Shown piece by piece: positions 8,453 to 16,335 of a stretch of 36,730 nt of DNA. The DNA lies in assembly GCA_009773355.1 (NCBI GenBank), contig WRPG01000013.1, forward strand, positions 92,497 to 129,226, read 5' to 3'. The position numbers and the translations under genes were made by a program. The notes beneath the pieces were generated by a model. That model saw only the letters and a program-made list of their open reading frames with translations. It ran no database searches and was not told where the DNA came from. Position 1 is the stretch's first letter. Every line of letters starts with the position of its first letter. The DNA comes from Limisphaerales bacterium (GTDB lineage: Bacteria; Verrucomicrobiota; Verrucomicrobiia; Limisphaerales; SXTU01).

Positions 8453-8473
8453 CCGCCGGGGGCGGCTGCCGGC

Positions 8474-10039
8474 CTACTTCGCAAACTCCACCGCGCGCGT
8501 CTCGCGGACGACGGTCACGCGGATTTGGCCGGGGTATTGCATCTCGTCCTCGATCTTGCGGCAGAGGTTGCGCGCGAGGGCGGCGGCCTGGTCGTCGGTC
8601 ACGGCCTCGGGCTGGACGAAGACGCGGAGTTCGCGGCCCGCCTGCACGGCGTAGCACTTGTCCACGCCGGGGAAGCTCAGGCCGATCTTCTCCAGGTTTT
8701 CCAGCCGCTTCACGTAAGTGTCCATCGTCTCCGAGCGCGCTCCGGGACGGCTGGCGCTGATGGCGTCGGCGGCGCTCACGAGGATGCCCCAAAGGCAGGT
8801 GTGCGGCACTTCGTCATGGTGCGAGGCGACGCCATTGACGATGTCCTCGGCCTCGCCGAGGCGCTTGAGGAACTCCGCGCCAATGATGGCGTGCGAGCCT
8901 TCCATGTCCTGCTGGAGCGCCTTGCCGAGGTCGTGGAGCAGGCCGGCGCGCTTGGCGGAGGCGACGCACAGGCCGAGTTCCGCCGCCATCAGGCCGGTGA
9001 GGTGCGCGACCTCGACGGAGTGGTCGAGCACGTTCTGTGAGAAGCTCATGCGGAACTTCAGCTTGCCGAGCATCTGCGCGATGTCCTCGTGCAGCGGCGG
9101 CACGCCCGCGCGGAAGATGGCGTCCTCGCCGGCTTTGCGCACGTTCTCGTCCATCTCCTCCTTCACCTTCGCGACGACCTCCTCGATGCGCGTCGGGTGG
9201 ATGCGGCCGTCGAGGATGAGCCGCTGCATCGCCTCGCGCGCAATCTCGCGGCGCACGGGGTCGAAGCCGCTCAACACGACCGCGCCGGGCGTGTCGTCAA
9301 TCAGCACGGTCACGCCGGTCAGCGCCTCGAACGCGCGGATGTTCCGGCCCTCGCGGCCGATGATGCGGCCTTTGATCTCGTCGCCGGTGAGCGTGATGGT
9401 GGCTGTGGTGGTCTCGTAAGTGTGCTGCGCCGCGTAGCGCTGGATGGCCAGCGACACGATGCGCTTGGCCTGCTCCTCGGCGCGGTTCTTCGCGTCGGAC
9501 AGGATGCGCCGGGAAAGCTCGTTGGCGTCGCGCAACGCGGCCTGCTCGCACTCCTGTAGGAACTGCGCGCGGGCGTCGGCCTCGGAGAGGTTCGCCAGCC
9601 TCGCAAGCTGGGCGCGGCGCTCGCGGGCAAGGGCGTCGGTCTCGGCGCGGGCCTTTTCCAGCGCGCACTCCTTCGTGTCGAGCGCGGCCTGCTGGCTCTG
9701 GATGTTTTTCTCGCGCTGGAGGAAGCCCTCGAGCTGCGTGTTGATGAGCTGCTCGCGTTGTGAGAGGCGCTGTTCGGCGCCGGCAATTTCCTGCTGGCGC
9801 GTGACATAGGCGAGTTCGGCCTGGTTGCGCAGCTTGATGGCCTCCTCGTTCGCGGCCACGCGCGCCTCGCGCAGGAGCGCCTCGGCCTCGCGCTTGGCGG
9901 ATTCAATCGCCGCGCGCCGCGCGTCGGCGAGCTGTTGCCTGCGGACGCGCTCCTTGTAGCGCACGTAGGCGTAGCCGAACGCGCCACCCAGCAGAATCCA
10001 GCCGGCATCCGAGAGGTCGAAGGCGGCGAGGAGGCTCAT
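8474..10039 (-). CDS. rny: Ribonuclease Y
   Basis: The 521-residue protein has the full RNase Y order. A short N-terminal membrane helix (about 8-26) is followed by a long Ala/Glu/Arg/Gln-rich coiled coil (about 30-200). The KH domain carries GRIIGREGRN (224-233). The HD domain has His369-Asp370 in 'LLHDLGKA' and a second metal-site cluster 'SHHDE' (406-410). It is an endoribonuclease anchored to the inner membrane that starts mRNA turnover. The start at MSLLAAF was chosen because it puts the membrane helix at the N-terminus; a longer in-frame start would be encoded by the inverted repeat upstream. The stop lies 21 bases from the convergent SGNH gene. It follows the cyclo-ligase on the same strand, separated by a repeat-filled gap. 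Confidence 0.95.
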   Translation of the reverse strand: MSLLAAFDLSDAGWILLGGAFGYAYVRYKERVRRQQLADARRAAIESAKREAEALLREARVAANEEAIKLRNQAELAYVTRQQEIAGAEQRLSQREQLINTQLEGFLQREKNIQSQQAALDTKECALEKARAETDALARERRAQLARLANLSEADARAQFLQECEQAALRDANELSRRILSDAKNRAEEQAKRIVSLAIQRYAAQHTYETTTATITLTGDEIKGRIIGREGRNIRAFEALTGVTVLIDDTPGAVVLSGFDPVRREIAREAMQRLILDGRIHPTRIEEVVAKVKEEMDENVRKAGEDAIFRAGVPPLHEDIAQMLGKLKFRMSFSQNVLDHSVEVAHLTGLMAAELGLCVASAKRAGLLHDLGKALQQDMEGSHAIIGAEFLKRLGEAEDIVNGVASHHDEVPHTCLWGILVSAADAISASRPGARSETMDTYVKRLENLEKIGLSFPGVDKCYAVQAGRELRVFVQPEAVTDDQAAALARNLCRKIEDEMQYPGQIRVTVVRETRAVEFAK

Positions 10040-10062
10040 GCGGGGGAAAGGGGGAAACGCCC

Positions 10063-10161
10063 AACGTCCAACGTCCAACGCTCAATGGTCAACACCCCGA
10101 AGCCACCAGCCGCCGGACGCCCCTCTGGACGTTGGAAGTTGAGCGTTGGACGTTGGACGTT
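10063..10161. repeat. Inverted repeat of CAACGTC-type words upstream of rny
   Basis: Arms 10063-10085 and 10139-10161 are exact 23-base reverse complements separated by 53 bases. Each arm is built from reiterated 'CCAACGT' words ending in 'CGCTCAA'. The element fills most of the gap between the cyclo-ligase stop and the rny start, so it would be transcribed as a strong hairpin in any fau-rny mRNA. No RAYT transposase or other gene is attached. Confidence 0.85.
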
Positions 10162-10199
10162 TTGCATTTCAGCTTTGTGCTTTCTGCGCCCTTTCGCGG

Positions 10200-10784
10200 C
10201 TAATCTGACCTTGCTTGCAGCCACCGCGTCGGCGTGACGACCGCGTCGAGGGCGATGTCGTGCGGCTCGCGCGGCACCTCGGTCACGATTTGAAAGTCGA
10301 ATGCCACGCCAATTTTCATCCCGGTGAAGCCGGCCAACAGCCGATCGTAATGTCCCTTGCCGCGCCCGAGGCGATGCCCGCGAGCGTCGAAGCCTAGCCC
10401 CGGCACGAGCGCCAAGTCCAGTCGGTTCAACGCCACCACGGGACACGCGGCCACCGGCTCATGCACTTGGAAGGGACCGATGACCAGTTCGCGCACGGGG
10501 TCAATGACGCGCACCGCCTCGTAGGCATTCGCGGCCGGGTCGAAGCGCGGGAGGGCGAGCAGCTTGCCGGCGGCGAGCGCGTCAGCGAGCAGCGGGGCGA
10601 TGTCCGGCTCGCTGGGAACGGGGAAGAAGAGCAGGACGGCGCGGGCGTTTTGCCAGGCGGAGGAGTTGCGCACGCGCGCGCAAAGCCCGGCGGAGGCGGA
10701 AGCACGGGCATCGGCGGCCAGCGCCTTCAACTCCGCGCGCAGGCGAGAACGCAGGGCAGCCTTACTTTCAGCGGGCAAAGTCAT
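10200..10784 (-). CDS. fau: 5-formyltetrahydrofolate cyclo-ligase
   Basis: This 194-residue protein is of normal length for the family, which converts 5-formyl-THF to 5,10-methenyl-THF with ATP in the cytoplasm. The hallmark near the C-terminus is 'LVPGLGFDARGHRLGRGKGHYDRLL', containing the conserved G-x-G-x-G-x-Y-D region that binds nucleotide and folate. The N-terminal 'K-x-x-L-R-x-x-L' helix and 'VLLFFPVPSEPDIAPLL' are also typical. It lies between rarA and rny on the same strand; linkage of this enzyme to rny recurs in several phyla. The last codons overlap a low-complexity stretch (about 10171-10202) made of CTTTGCG-like words that recurs elsewhere in the window. Confidence 0.95.
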   Translation of the reverse strand: MTLPAESKAALRSRLRAELKALAADARASASAGLCARVRNSSAWQNARAVLLFFPVPSEPDIAPLLADALAAGKLLALPRFDPAANAYEAVRVIDPVRELVIGPFQVHEPVAACPVVALNRLDLALVPGLGFDARGHRLGRGKGHYDRLLAGFTGMKIGVAFDFQIVTEVPREPHDIALDAVVTPTRWLQARSD

Positions 10785-10826
10785 GCGGGGTCAAAACTCC
10801 AAACCAGGCGGCCGCGCCACAACCCC

Positions 10827-10922
10827 GTGCCGGCGACTTACAGTCGCCGTTTGGCGGGTGGACTGCTCGGAGCGGCCTCGAACTGCTGCTCCCAACCGAC
10901 GGCGACTGCAAGTCGCCGGCAC
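10827..10922. repeat. REP-like palindromic element, copy B (between rarA and fau)
   Basis: Arms lie at 10827-10849 and 10900-10922, reverse complementary except for one base in the loop of the left hairpin (CTTACAG in place of CTTGCAG). Arm sequence matches copies A and C; the 50-base spacer does not. It lies between the rarA stop and the fau start, on the upstream side of fau, where it would form a double hairpin in a rarA-fau transcript. Confidence 0.9.
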
Positions 10923-10963
10923 AGGGTTGAAGCACGGTGGCCTCGGGTCGCTCTTGGAGCTTT

Positions 10964-12340
10964 TCATTTTGGCTTCGCCTCTGCCGCCAGCGCCCGCCAC
11001 TTCTCCACGCGCTCCTTGATTTTCTTCTCCACGCCCTGCTCGGTCGGCTCGTAGTAGCGGCGGGCTTCGGTCAGGTAGTTCTGCGCGACGAAGTGGCCTT
11101 CGCCGTCGTGCGCATACTGGTAGCCCTCGCCGTGGCCTAGACGCTTCGCCCCCTTGTAGCTCGCGTCGCGCAAGTGCTCGGGCACCGGCAGCGTGCGGCC
11201 GGAGCGCACGTCTTCGAGGGCGGCGTCAATGGCCTTGTAGGCGCTGTTGCTCTTGTTCGCCGTGGCGATGTAGATGGCCGCTTCCGCAATGGGAATCCGT
11301 GCCTCGGGCCAGCCGACGAACTCGGCGACTTGATGCGCGGCCTGCGCGAGCACGAGAGCCATCGGGTCCGCGAGGCCCACGTCCTCGGCGGCGCAGATGA
11401 GGATGCGGCGCGAGATGAAGCGCGGGTCTTCGCCGGCGTGGATCATCTTCGCCAGCCAGTAGAGCGCGGCGTCGGGGTCGCTGCCGCGCATGGACTTGAT
11501 GAACGCGCTGATGGTGTCGTAGTGCGCGTCGCCGTCGCCGTCATAGACGATGGCCTTTTTCTGAATGCACTGCTCGGCCACCTCCATCGTGATGCGGATG
11601 GTGCCGTCGGATTCCGGCGCGGTGGTGAGCGCGGCGATTTCCAGCGAGTTGAGCGCCTTGCGCGCGTCGCCGTCGGCCACGCGGGCAAGGTGCTGCGCGG
11701 CTTCCTTCGCGATCTTGATCTTCAGGTAGCCGATGCCGCGCTCGGCATCCATGAGCGCGCGGGCAATGAGGTCGAAGAGGTCGTCCTCGGAAAGCGGCTT
11801 CAGCTCGAAAATTTGCGAGCGCGAGACGAGCGGCGAGTTGACGAAGAAGAACGGGTTGTGCGTGGTCGCGCCGATGAGCCGGATGACGCCGCTCTCCACG
11901 TCCGGCAGCAGCACGTCCTGCTGCGACTTGTTGAAGCGGTGGATTTCGTCCACGAAGAGAATCGTAGTCTGGCCGGTGTTTTCGAGGCGGTTGGCCGCGC
12001 CCTGGAGCACGCGCCGCATGTCCGCGACGTTCGACTCGACGCCGCTGAGGCGCTCGAACTTGCACTTGGTCTGCCGCGCGATGATTTGCGCGAGCGAGGT
12101 TTTTCCCGTGCCCGGCGGCCCGTAGAAGATGAGCGATTGGATGCGGTCCGCCTCGATGGCGCGGCGCAGGAGCATCCCCGGCGCAAGGATGTGCTGCTGG
12201 CCGCAATACTCGTCAAGGTTGCGCGGCCTCATGCGCGCAGCGAGCGGCACGGCGGCGGACGGGTCCGCATGTGAATGCTCTGACGGTGTCGCCGACGCGG
12301 GAGGCGTCTCGGCTGGGGCGAACAGATCGTCGCGCGGCAT
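10964..12340 (-). CDS. rarA: Replication-associated recombination protein A (AAA+ ATPase)
   Basis: The 458-residue protein matches RarA/MgsA/Mgs1. An 'LAARMRPRNLDEYCGQQHIL' entry segment is followed by Walker A GPPGTGKT (74-81) and Walker B ILFVDEIHRFNKSQQD (DEIH at 131-134). A sensor-1 region I-G-A-T-T-H-N-P-F-F and sensor 2 'GDARKALN' follow. The C-terminal half has the family tetramerisation and MgsA_C features ('IKSMRGSDPDAALYWLAKMI', 'EDVGLADP', 'LPVPEHLRDASYKGAKRLGHGEGYQYAHD'). It acts at stalled replication forks together with single-strand DNA-binding protein. The Pro/Ala/Ser-rich first 30 residues are not conserved family sequence, and the true start could be slightly downstream. Confidence 0.95.
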   Translation of the reverse strand: MPRDDLFAPAETPPASATPSEHSHADPSAAVPLAARMRPRNLDEYCGQQHILAPGMLLRRAIEADRIQSLIFYGPPGTGKTSLAQIIARQTKCKFERLSGVESNVADMRRVLQGAANRLENTGQTTILFVDEIHRFNKSQQDVLLPDVESGVIRLIGATTHNPFFFVNSPLVSRSQIFELKPLSEDDLFDLIARALMDAERGIGYLKIKIAKEAAQHLARVADGDARKALNSLEIAALTTAPESDGTIRITMEVAEQCIQKKAIVYDGDGDAHYDTISAFIKSMRGSDPDAALYWLAKMIHAGEDPRFISRRILICAAEDVGLADPMALVLAQAAHQVAEFVGWPEARIPIAEAAIYIATANKSNSAYKAIDAALEDVRSGRTLPVPEHLRDASYKGAKRLGHGEGYQYAHDGEGHFVAQNYLTEARRYYEPTEQGVEKKIKERVEKWRALAAEAKPK

Positions 12341-12349
12341 GAGGCGAAC

Positions 12350-12580
12350 CTACCAGCGCGGGGCGGGCGCGGAAAGAGCTGAACGCGTGCGGTTGGGTGG
12401 CGGCGGGGTGAAGACCGCGTCGTGCTGGAAGAGCGAGGCCCATTCCTGCGCGGCCTGATGGTCGGACGCCGAGCCGCCGTGCAGTTCGTAGCGACCGTCA
12501 CCACGACGGTGCAAGGTGGCTTGGCCGAAGCTTGCCACCGCTTCGAGGCGATGGCTCCAGGAGGAGAGGATGTTTTTCAC
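12350..12580 (-). CDS. Small conserved-looking protein, unknown function, upstream of rarA
   Basis: This 76-residue ORF would start at GTG (VKNILSSWSHRLEA). Its first 58 residues have a plausible soluble-protein pattern: an amphipathic helix, then 'ATLHRRGDGRYELHGGS' as a beta hairpin, then 'DHQAAQEWASLFQHDAVF' as a helix. The last 18 residues are Pro/Arg-rich. It ends 9 bases before the rarA start on the same strand, so it could be cotranscribed. Against it, there is no visible ribosome-binding site, and the region is also the upstream region of purB on the other strand. An in-frame ATG ten codons upstream is possible. I do not recognise the family. Confidence 0.5.
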   Translation of the reverse strand: MKNILSSWSHRLEAVASFGQATLHRRGDGRYELHGGSASDHQAAQEWASLFQHDAVFTPPPPNRTRSALSAPAPRW

Positions 12581-12676
12581 GCCGCGAGTCTGCGGGTGGC
12601 GGTGGGACAAGGACTGTCCGGGTTTCGCCGTGGATTACCCTTTTTTCATCGCCCGTTTTCCGGTTTCATCGGGGCG

Positions 12677-14011
12677 ATGATTACGCGCTATTCCCGCCCC
12701 GAAATGCGGGCCATCTGGACCGACGAAAACAAACTCAAGATCTGGTTGCAGATCGAACTCCTCGCCAGCGAAGCCTTGGTCAAGGAAGGCGTCGTCCCCG
12801 CCAAGGATTTTAAGAAGATCAAAGCCGGCTGTGACAAATGGTTCGCCGATCTCCCCGGCCTCGTTGCCCGCCAGCGCGAATTGGAAAAGACGCTCAATCA
12901 CGACGTCATCGGCTTCACCACCGCCGTCGCCGAGGCCATCAACGACGACGCGAGCCGCTGGTTTCATTTCGGTCTCACCAGCAGCGACGTGGGCGACACC
13001 TGTTACGCCGTGCAGATGATGCAGAGCGCGGACATCCTCATCGCCGACGTGAAGGCGGTGCTGCCCGTCATCGCGCGCCGCGCGAAGGAGCACAAGTTCA
13101 CGCCGTGCATGGGCCGCAGCCACGGCATCCACGGCGAACCTACGACGTTCGGCCTCAAGCTCGCGTTGATGCACGATGAATTCACCCGCGCCCTCCGTCG
13201 CCTCGAATCCGTGCGCGATGTCGTCGCCGTTGGCAAAATTTCTGGCGCTGTCGGCACGAGCGCGCACTTGTCGCCGCGCGTGGAGGCTTACGTTTGCAAG
13301 AAGCTCGGCATTCAACCCGCGCCCATCGCCACGCAAGTCGTGCAGCGCGACATCCACGCCGAATTCCAACTCGCGATGGCCCTTGTCGGCGCGAGCATCG
13401 AACGTTGGGCGGTGGAGTTCCGCCACTTGCAGCGCACCGAAGTGCTCGAAGCCGAAGAACCGTTCACCAAAGGCCAGAAAGGCAGCAGCGCCATGCCGCA
13501 CAAACGCAATCCCATCACGTGGGAACGTCTCACCGGCCTCGCGCGCGTGTTGCGCGGCAACGCGATGGCGTCGCTGGAAAACGTCGCCCTCTGGCACGAG
13601 CGCGACATCAGCCACAGCAGCGTCGAGCGCATCATCTTCCCCGATTCCTGCACGCTGCTGGATTACATGTTCGCCTTGCTCACGCGGCTGATGGACGGCT
13701 TGAACGTCTATCCCGAGAACATGAAGAGGAATCTCGGCCTCTCGCTCGGCATGTGGAACAGCCAGACCGTCCTGCTCGCGCTGATCAAGAAAGGCCTGAC
13801 CCGCGAAGCTGCCTACAAACTCGTGCAAGACGCCGCGATGAAGACCTGGGAAGTCAAACACGCCGGCCGCGACGACGCGGATTTCGTGGAAGTCCTCAAA
13901 GCCACGCCCGAAGTCGCGAAGCATTTCAAGAAAGGCGAACTCGAAGCGCTCTGCTCGCTGGATTTCCATTTCAAGGAAGTGAACAACCGGTTTAAGAAGT
14001 TGGGGCTTTGA
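12677..14011 (+). CDS. purB: Adenylosuccinate lyase
   Basis: This 444-residue fumarase/aspartase superfamily enzyme acts twice in purine synthesis: it splits SAICAR to AICAR and adenylosuccinate to AMP, releasing fumarate. The signature G-S-S-A-M-P-H-K-R-N-P is at 269-279 and holds the catalytic Ser loop. G-R-S-H-G-I-H-G-E-P-T-T-F-G (147-159) carries the general-acid His, and 'TSSDVGDT' (101-108) matches the substrate-binding T-S-x-D. The start MITRYSRPEM is the classic N-terminus of the bacterial PurB clade; in-frame extensions upstream are not family sequence. The four-helix-bundle gene starts two bases after the purB stop, so the accessory genes downstream may be read through from the purB promoter. 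Confidence 0.96.
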   Translation: MITRYSRPEMRAIWTDENKLKIWLQIELLASEALVKEGVVPAKDFKKIKAGCDKWFADLPGLVARQRELEKTLNHDVIGFTTAVAEAINDDASRWFHFGLTSSDVGDTCYAVQMMQSADILIADVKAVLPVIARRAKEHKFTPCMGRSHGIHGEPTTFGLKLALMHDEFTRALRRLESVRDVVAVGKISGAVGTSAHLSPRVEAYVCKKLGIQPAPIATQVVQRDIHAEFQLAMALVGASIERWAVEFRHLQRTEVLEAEEPFTKGQKGSSAMPHKRNPITWERLTGLARVLRGNAMASLENVALWHERDISHSSVERIIFPDSCTLLDYMFALLTRLMDGLNVYPENMKRNLGLSLGMWNSQTVLLALIKKGLTREAAYKLVQDAAMKTWEVKHAGRDDADFVEVLKATPEVAKHFKKGELEALCSLDFHFKEVNNRFKKLGL

Positions 14012-14013
14012 CC

Positions 14014-14661
14014 ATGCCAGACAATAGGACCAAGAAGACCAATGCGACAAAGAAGGCCGCAGCGAGCCATGCGTCGTCTGAGTCTTCGCCGTCCTATCCC
14101 GGCTTCATCCCGCCGCATGGCGGTTACGAAAAACTCTTGGCCTACCGGAAATCCGAGATCATCTACGACGCCACCGTCCGCTTCTGCGACCGCTTCATAG
14201 ACAAGCGCTCGCGCACTCACGACCAGATGGTGCAAGCCGCGCGCAGCGGCAACAAGAACATCGCCGAAGGCAGCCAGATTTCCGGCACGTCCAAGGAAGG
14301 CGAGATCAAACTCACCAACGTGGCCCGCGCCAGCCTGGAAGAACTCCTCGGTGATTACCGCGATTACCTCCGCCAACGCGGTTTACGCAAATGGGAGCCA
14401 AACGACCGTGAAGCCTTATTCGTTCGCAAACTCCGTGCGCGCAACAGTGAGTCCTACGAGTCCTATCGGTCGTTCATCGAGACCCGCCCCGCCGAAACCG
14501 TAGCCAACATCCTCATCTGCCTGATCCATCAAGCCAATTACCTGCTGGACCAGCAACTCCGGCAACTCGAACAAGAATTCCTCCAGGCCGGCGGCCTGCG
14601 CGAACGTATGACCCGCGCCCGCCTCGCCGTGCGCGACGGAAAAACGCGTAACACATCATGA
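14014..14661 (+). CDS. Four helix bundle suffix-domain protein
   Basis: The 215-residue protein starts with a Lys/Ser/Ala-rich tail of about 30 residues. It then has 'GYEKLLAYRKSEIIYDATVRFCDRF' and 'THDQMVQAARSGNKNIAEGSQ' (about 69-88), followed by 'EGEIKLTNVARASLEELLGDYRDYL'. This is the 'four helix bundle' pattern first noticed in the ORFs of 23S rRNA intervening sequences. The longer form with a conserved C-terminal 'suffix' (here 'ETVANILICLIHQANYLLDQQLRQLEQEFLQAGGLRERMTRARL' in character) is common in Verrucomicrobiota and Bacteroidota. Function is unknown; the conserved basic and Asn-rich helix could contact RNA or a protein partner. A TTG two codons upstream overlaps the purB stop and is an alternative start. 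It overlaps the next gene by ATGA. Confidence 0.82.
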   Translation: MPDNRTKKTNATKKAAASHASSESSPSYPGFIPPHGGYEKLLAYRKSEIIYDATVRFCDRFIDKRSRTHDQMVQAARSGNKNIAEGSQISGTSKEGEIKLTNVARASLEELLGDYRDYLRQRGLRKWEPNDREALFVRKLRARNSESYESYRSFIETRPAETVANILICLIHQANYLLDQQLRQLEQEFLQAGGLRERMTRARLAVRDGKTRNTS

Positions 14662-15320
14662 TCAGCCACATTGAACCCGCTGCCGGCAAAAGCAGCGCGC
14701 CAACCTACCAACTCAAGATCGTCCTGCTCGGCTCGAAGCCACCCATCTGGCGGCGGCTGCAAGTGCCGGGCGACGCCAGCCTCGGCTGGTTGCACGCCGT
14801 CTTGCAAGTGGCCCTGGGCTGGACCAACAGCCACCTCCACCATTTCCTCACCCGCGACGCGCTCTACGCCGATCCGCGCGACAACGAAGACATGGGTTTT
14901 GGCGAGCAACCCGATCGTGATGAGGCGAAGGCGACACTCGCGCAGGTCGCGCCGGACGCAGACGCGCAATTCGGCTACGAATACGACTTCGGGGATTCGT
15001 GGGAACACGAAATCACCGTCGAGAAAATCCTGCCCGGCGAAGCCGCCACCGCCACGACCGCGCTCTGCCTCGACGGCGCTCGCGCGTGCCCGCCGGAGGA
15101 TTGTGGCGGCATCTGGGGCTACGCGGAACTGCTCAAGACCCTCAAAAACCCGAAACACCCCGAGCACAAGACCATGAAGGAATGGCTGGGCCGCCCGTTC
15201 GATGCCGCCGCCTTCGATGTGGCGAAAACCAACCTCTGGCTGCGGAAACTGAAATGGCCGCGCGTCACCGAAGCCCAACTCCGCAAAGTCCTCATGGGCC
15301 GCGACGACTACCACGAGTGA
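14658..15320 (+). CDS. Plasmid pRiA4b ORF-3-like family protein
   Basis: The 220-residue protein has the family hallmarks 'LLGSKPPIWRRLQVPGDASLGWLHAVLQVALGW' (about 23-55), 'SHLHHF' (58-63) and 'FGYEYDFGDSWEHEITVEKILPG' (105-127). Its C-terminal part has 'CPPEDCGGIWGYAELL', in which the two Cys and the C-G-G-x-x-G-Y pattern are conserved. Proteins of this family are also known as passenger proteins of some insertion sequences and as ORF-3 on Agrobacterium plasmid pRiA4b; their biochemical role is not established. The start overlaps the preceding stop (ATGA), so it is probably coupled to the four-helix-bundle gene. No transposase is adjacent here. Confidence 0.88.
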   Translation: MISHIEPAAGKSSAPTYQLKIVLLGSKPPIWRRLQVPGDASLGWLHAVLQVALGWTNSHLHHFLTRDALYADPRDNEDMGFGEQPDRDEAKATLAQVAPDADAQFGYEYDFGDSWEHEITVEKILPGEAATATTALCLDGARACPPEDCGGIWGYAELLKTLKNPKHPEHKTMKEWLGRPFDAAAFDVAKTNLWLRKLKWPRVTEAQLRKVLMGRDDYHE

Positions 15321-15780
15321 CGCCGAAACCGAATCGCCGCGAAAGAACGTAAAAAACTTCTCCCTCTCCGCGCTGGGGAGAGGGCCGGGATGAGGTGCTT
15401 CCAACCGCTGATGGACGCTGATGGACGCTGATGCAGGAGGGCTGACGCGAATTTCACGAATTGGCGCTAAACCAAACTGACTTGCCCCAACGGGGCAACG
15501 GAAATTAGCCCGGGGTTGCTTTGCGACAAGCACGGGGATTTAACGACTCCTCACCCCGGCCCTCCTCCTCGTTCGGCGAGGAGAGGGAGAATTATTTTGT
15601 GGGACGTTTACCCGGGGTAGGTGCTTGCGCACGGCCACCGGCGCACCAACCCCGGGCTAATTTCCGTAGCGCCTTCAGCGCATTTGAATTCGCGTCAGCC
15701 CCTCTTGAATCCGTGTCCTTTGGTGTTCTTCCGTGGTTAAAACCTTTTGCCCGCCCGCCATTTTTGTTACGAATGCTCGC
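15321..15780. repeat. Gene-free stretch: nested mosaic of dispersed inverted repeats
   Basis: About 460 bases without a convincing gene. Three inverted repeats are visible. CTGACGCGAATT (15442-15453) pairs with 15687-15698. The 20 bases 15499-15518 pair exactly with 15647-15666. Inside, 15360-15395 (an AGAGGGCCGGGATGAGG-type arm) pairs loosely with 15549-15590. In addition, 15405-15433 holds tandem 'CTGATGGACG' words, and 15707-15745 a stretch of 'CCGTGTCC...TTCCGTGGTTAAAA' type, which resembles widely dispersed repeats in this phylum. The mosaic suggests repeated insertion of small repeats into the same gap. Confidence 0.75.
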
Positions 15781-16335
15781 GTGGAACTGAAAGACCAAGC
15801 CACCACGCCAACGCTCGCCCACAAGCTGGACGACACGGTGCACGTCTCTGGTTTGGCGATCCGGTTGGCGCGCGAGAGCGGCGCGGGCAAACGGTTGCCG
15901 GAATGGTTGCTCAAGGTCGCCATCGCGCGCGGGGCAAATCATTACCGGCGGGAGTTCGATCCGACTTTGCCTGCGGATTTGCCTGCCATCAGCGATGAAG
16001 AAATCGGGGTGGCGCTTTGCCTCGGTCAGAATCCTTACAGCCTGGACGCGTTGCGCGTGGCGGCGCAGTTCTTGAGTTCCCCGCGCATCAATGCCGCGCG
16101 CCTCTGCCATCTCGCGGTTCAGGAACGGTGCGAGCCGGTGTTGCTGCACATCGCCGAAGTCGCCAAGAAATACGCACCGGAACAAGAGCCGTGGGCCACG
16201 TTGCGGAATCAACTCTCCCCACGCCATGTCCCGCGCACCGACGCGTTGCCGCACTGGACACGCCTCGTCAGCCACACTGGCGTGACGGCAAACGGCGGTT
16301 CGCCGCGCACCGACTGGCTCTGCCGCCATGAATAA
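15781..16335 (+). CDS. Uncharacterised helical protein upstream of a nucleotidyltransferase-like gene
   Basis: The 184-residue protein is unrecognised. The likely start is GTG at VELKDQATTP. A GTG 16 codons upstream is in frame, but that extension is encoded by a dispersed repeat. The sequence looks all-helical and soluble: 'LDDTVHVSGLAIRLARESGAGKRLPEWLLKVAIARGANHYRR', 'SDEEIGVALCLGQNPYSLDALRVAAQFLSSPRI', and 'LCHLAVQERCEPVLLHIAEVAKKYAPEQEPW'. The conserved-looking segment 'ALCLGQNPYSLDALRVAAQFLS' resembles helical repeats. Its end overlaps the next start by eight bases, indicating coupled translation. The pairing with a nucleotidyltransferase-like protein recalls toxin-antitoxin and AbiEi/AbiEii-type pairs, but neither partner's activity is shown. 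Confidence 0.68.
   Translation: MELKDQATTPTLAHKLDDTVHVSGLAIRLARESGAGKRLPEWLLKVAIARGANHYRREFDPTLPADLPAISDEEIGVALCLGQNPYSLDALRVAAQFLSSPRINAARLCHLAVQERCEPVLLHIAEVAKKYAPEQEPWATLRNQLSPRHVPRTDALPHWTRLVSHTGVTANGGSPRTDWLCRHE

Noticed and set aside
8453-8473. Short GC hairpin between the SGNH and rny stops as a terminator
   Set aside because: Only a five-base stem (CCGCC/GGCGG) with no T-run; too weak to call.
10785-10963. 6S RNA, which in some bacteria lies just upstream of the cyclo-ligase gene
   Set aside because: The gap is taken up by the REP-like element; no long central-bubble hairpin of 6S type is visible.
14658-15320. Remnant insertion sequence, because pRiA4b ORF-3-like proteins ride on some elements
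   Set aside because: No transposase, terminal repeats or target duplication surround it, and its start is coupled to the preceding gene.
15321-15780. CRISPR array, because of repeated short words
   Set aside because: The words form inverted repeats of differing length and sequence; there are no regular direct repeats with uniform spacers and no cas genes.
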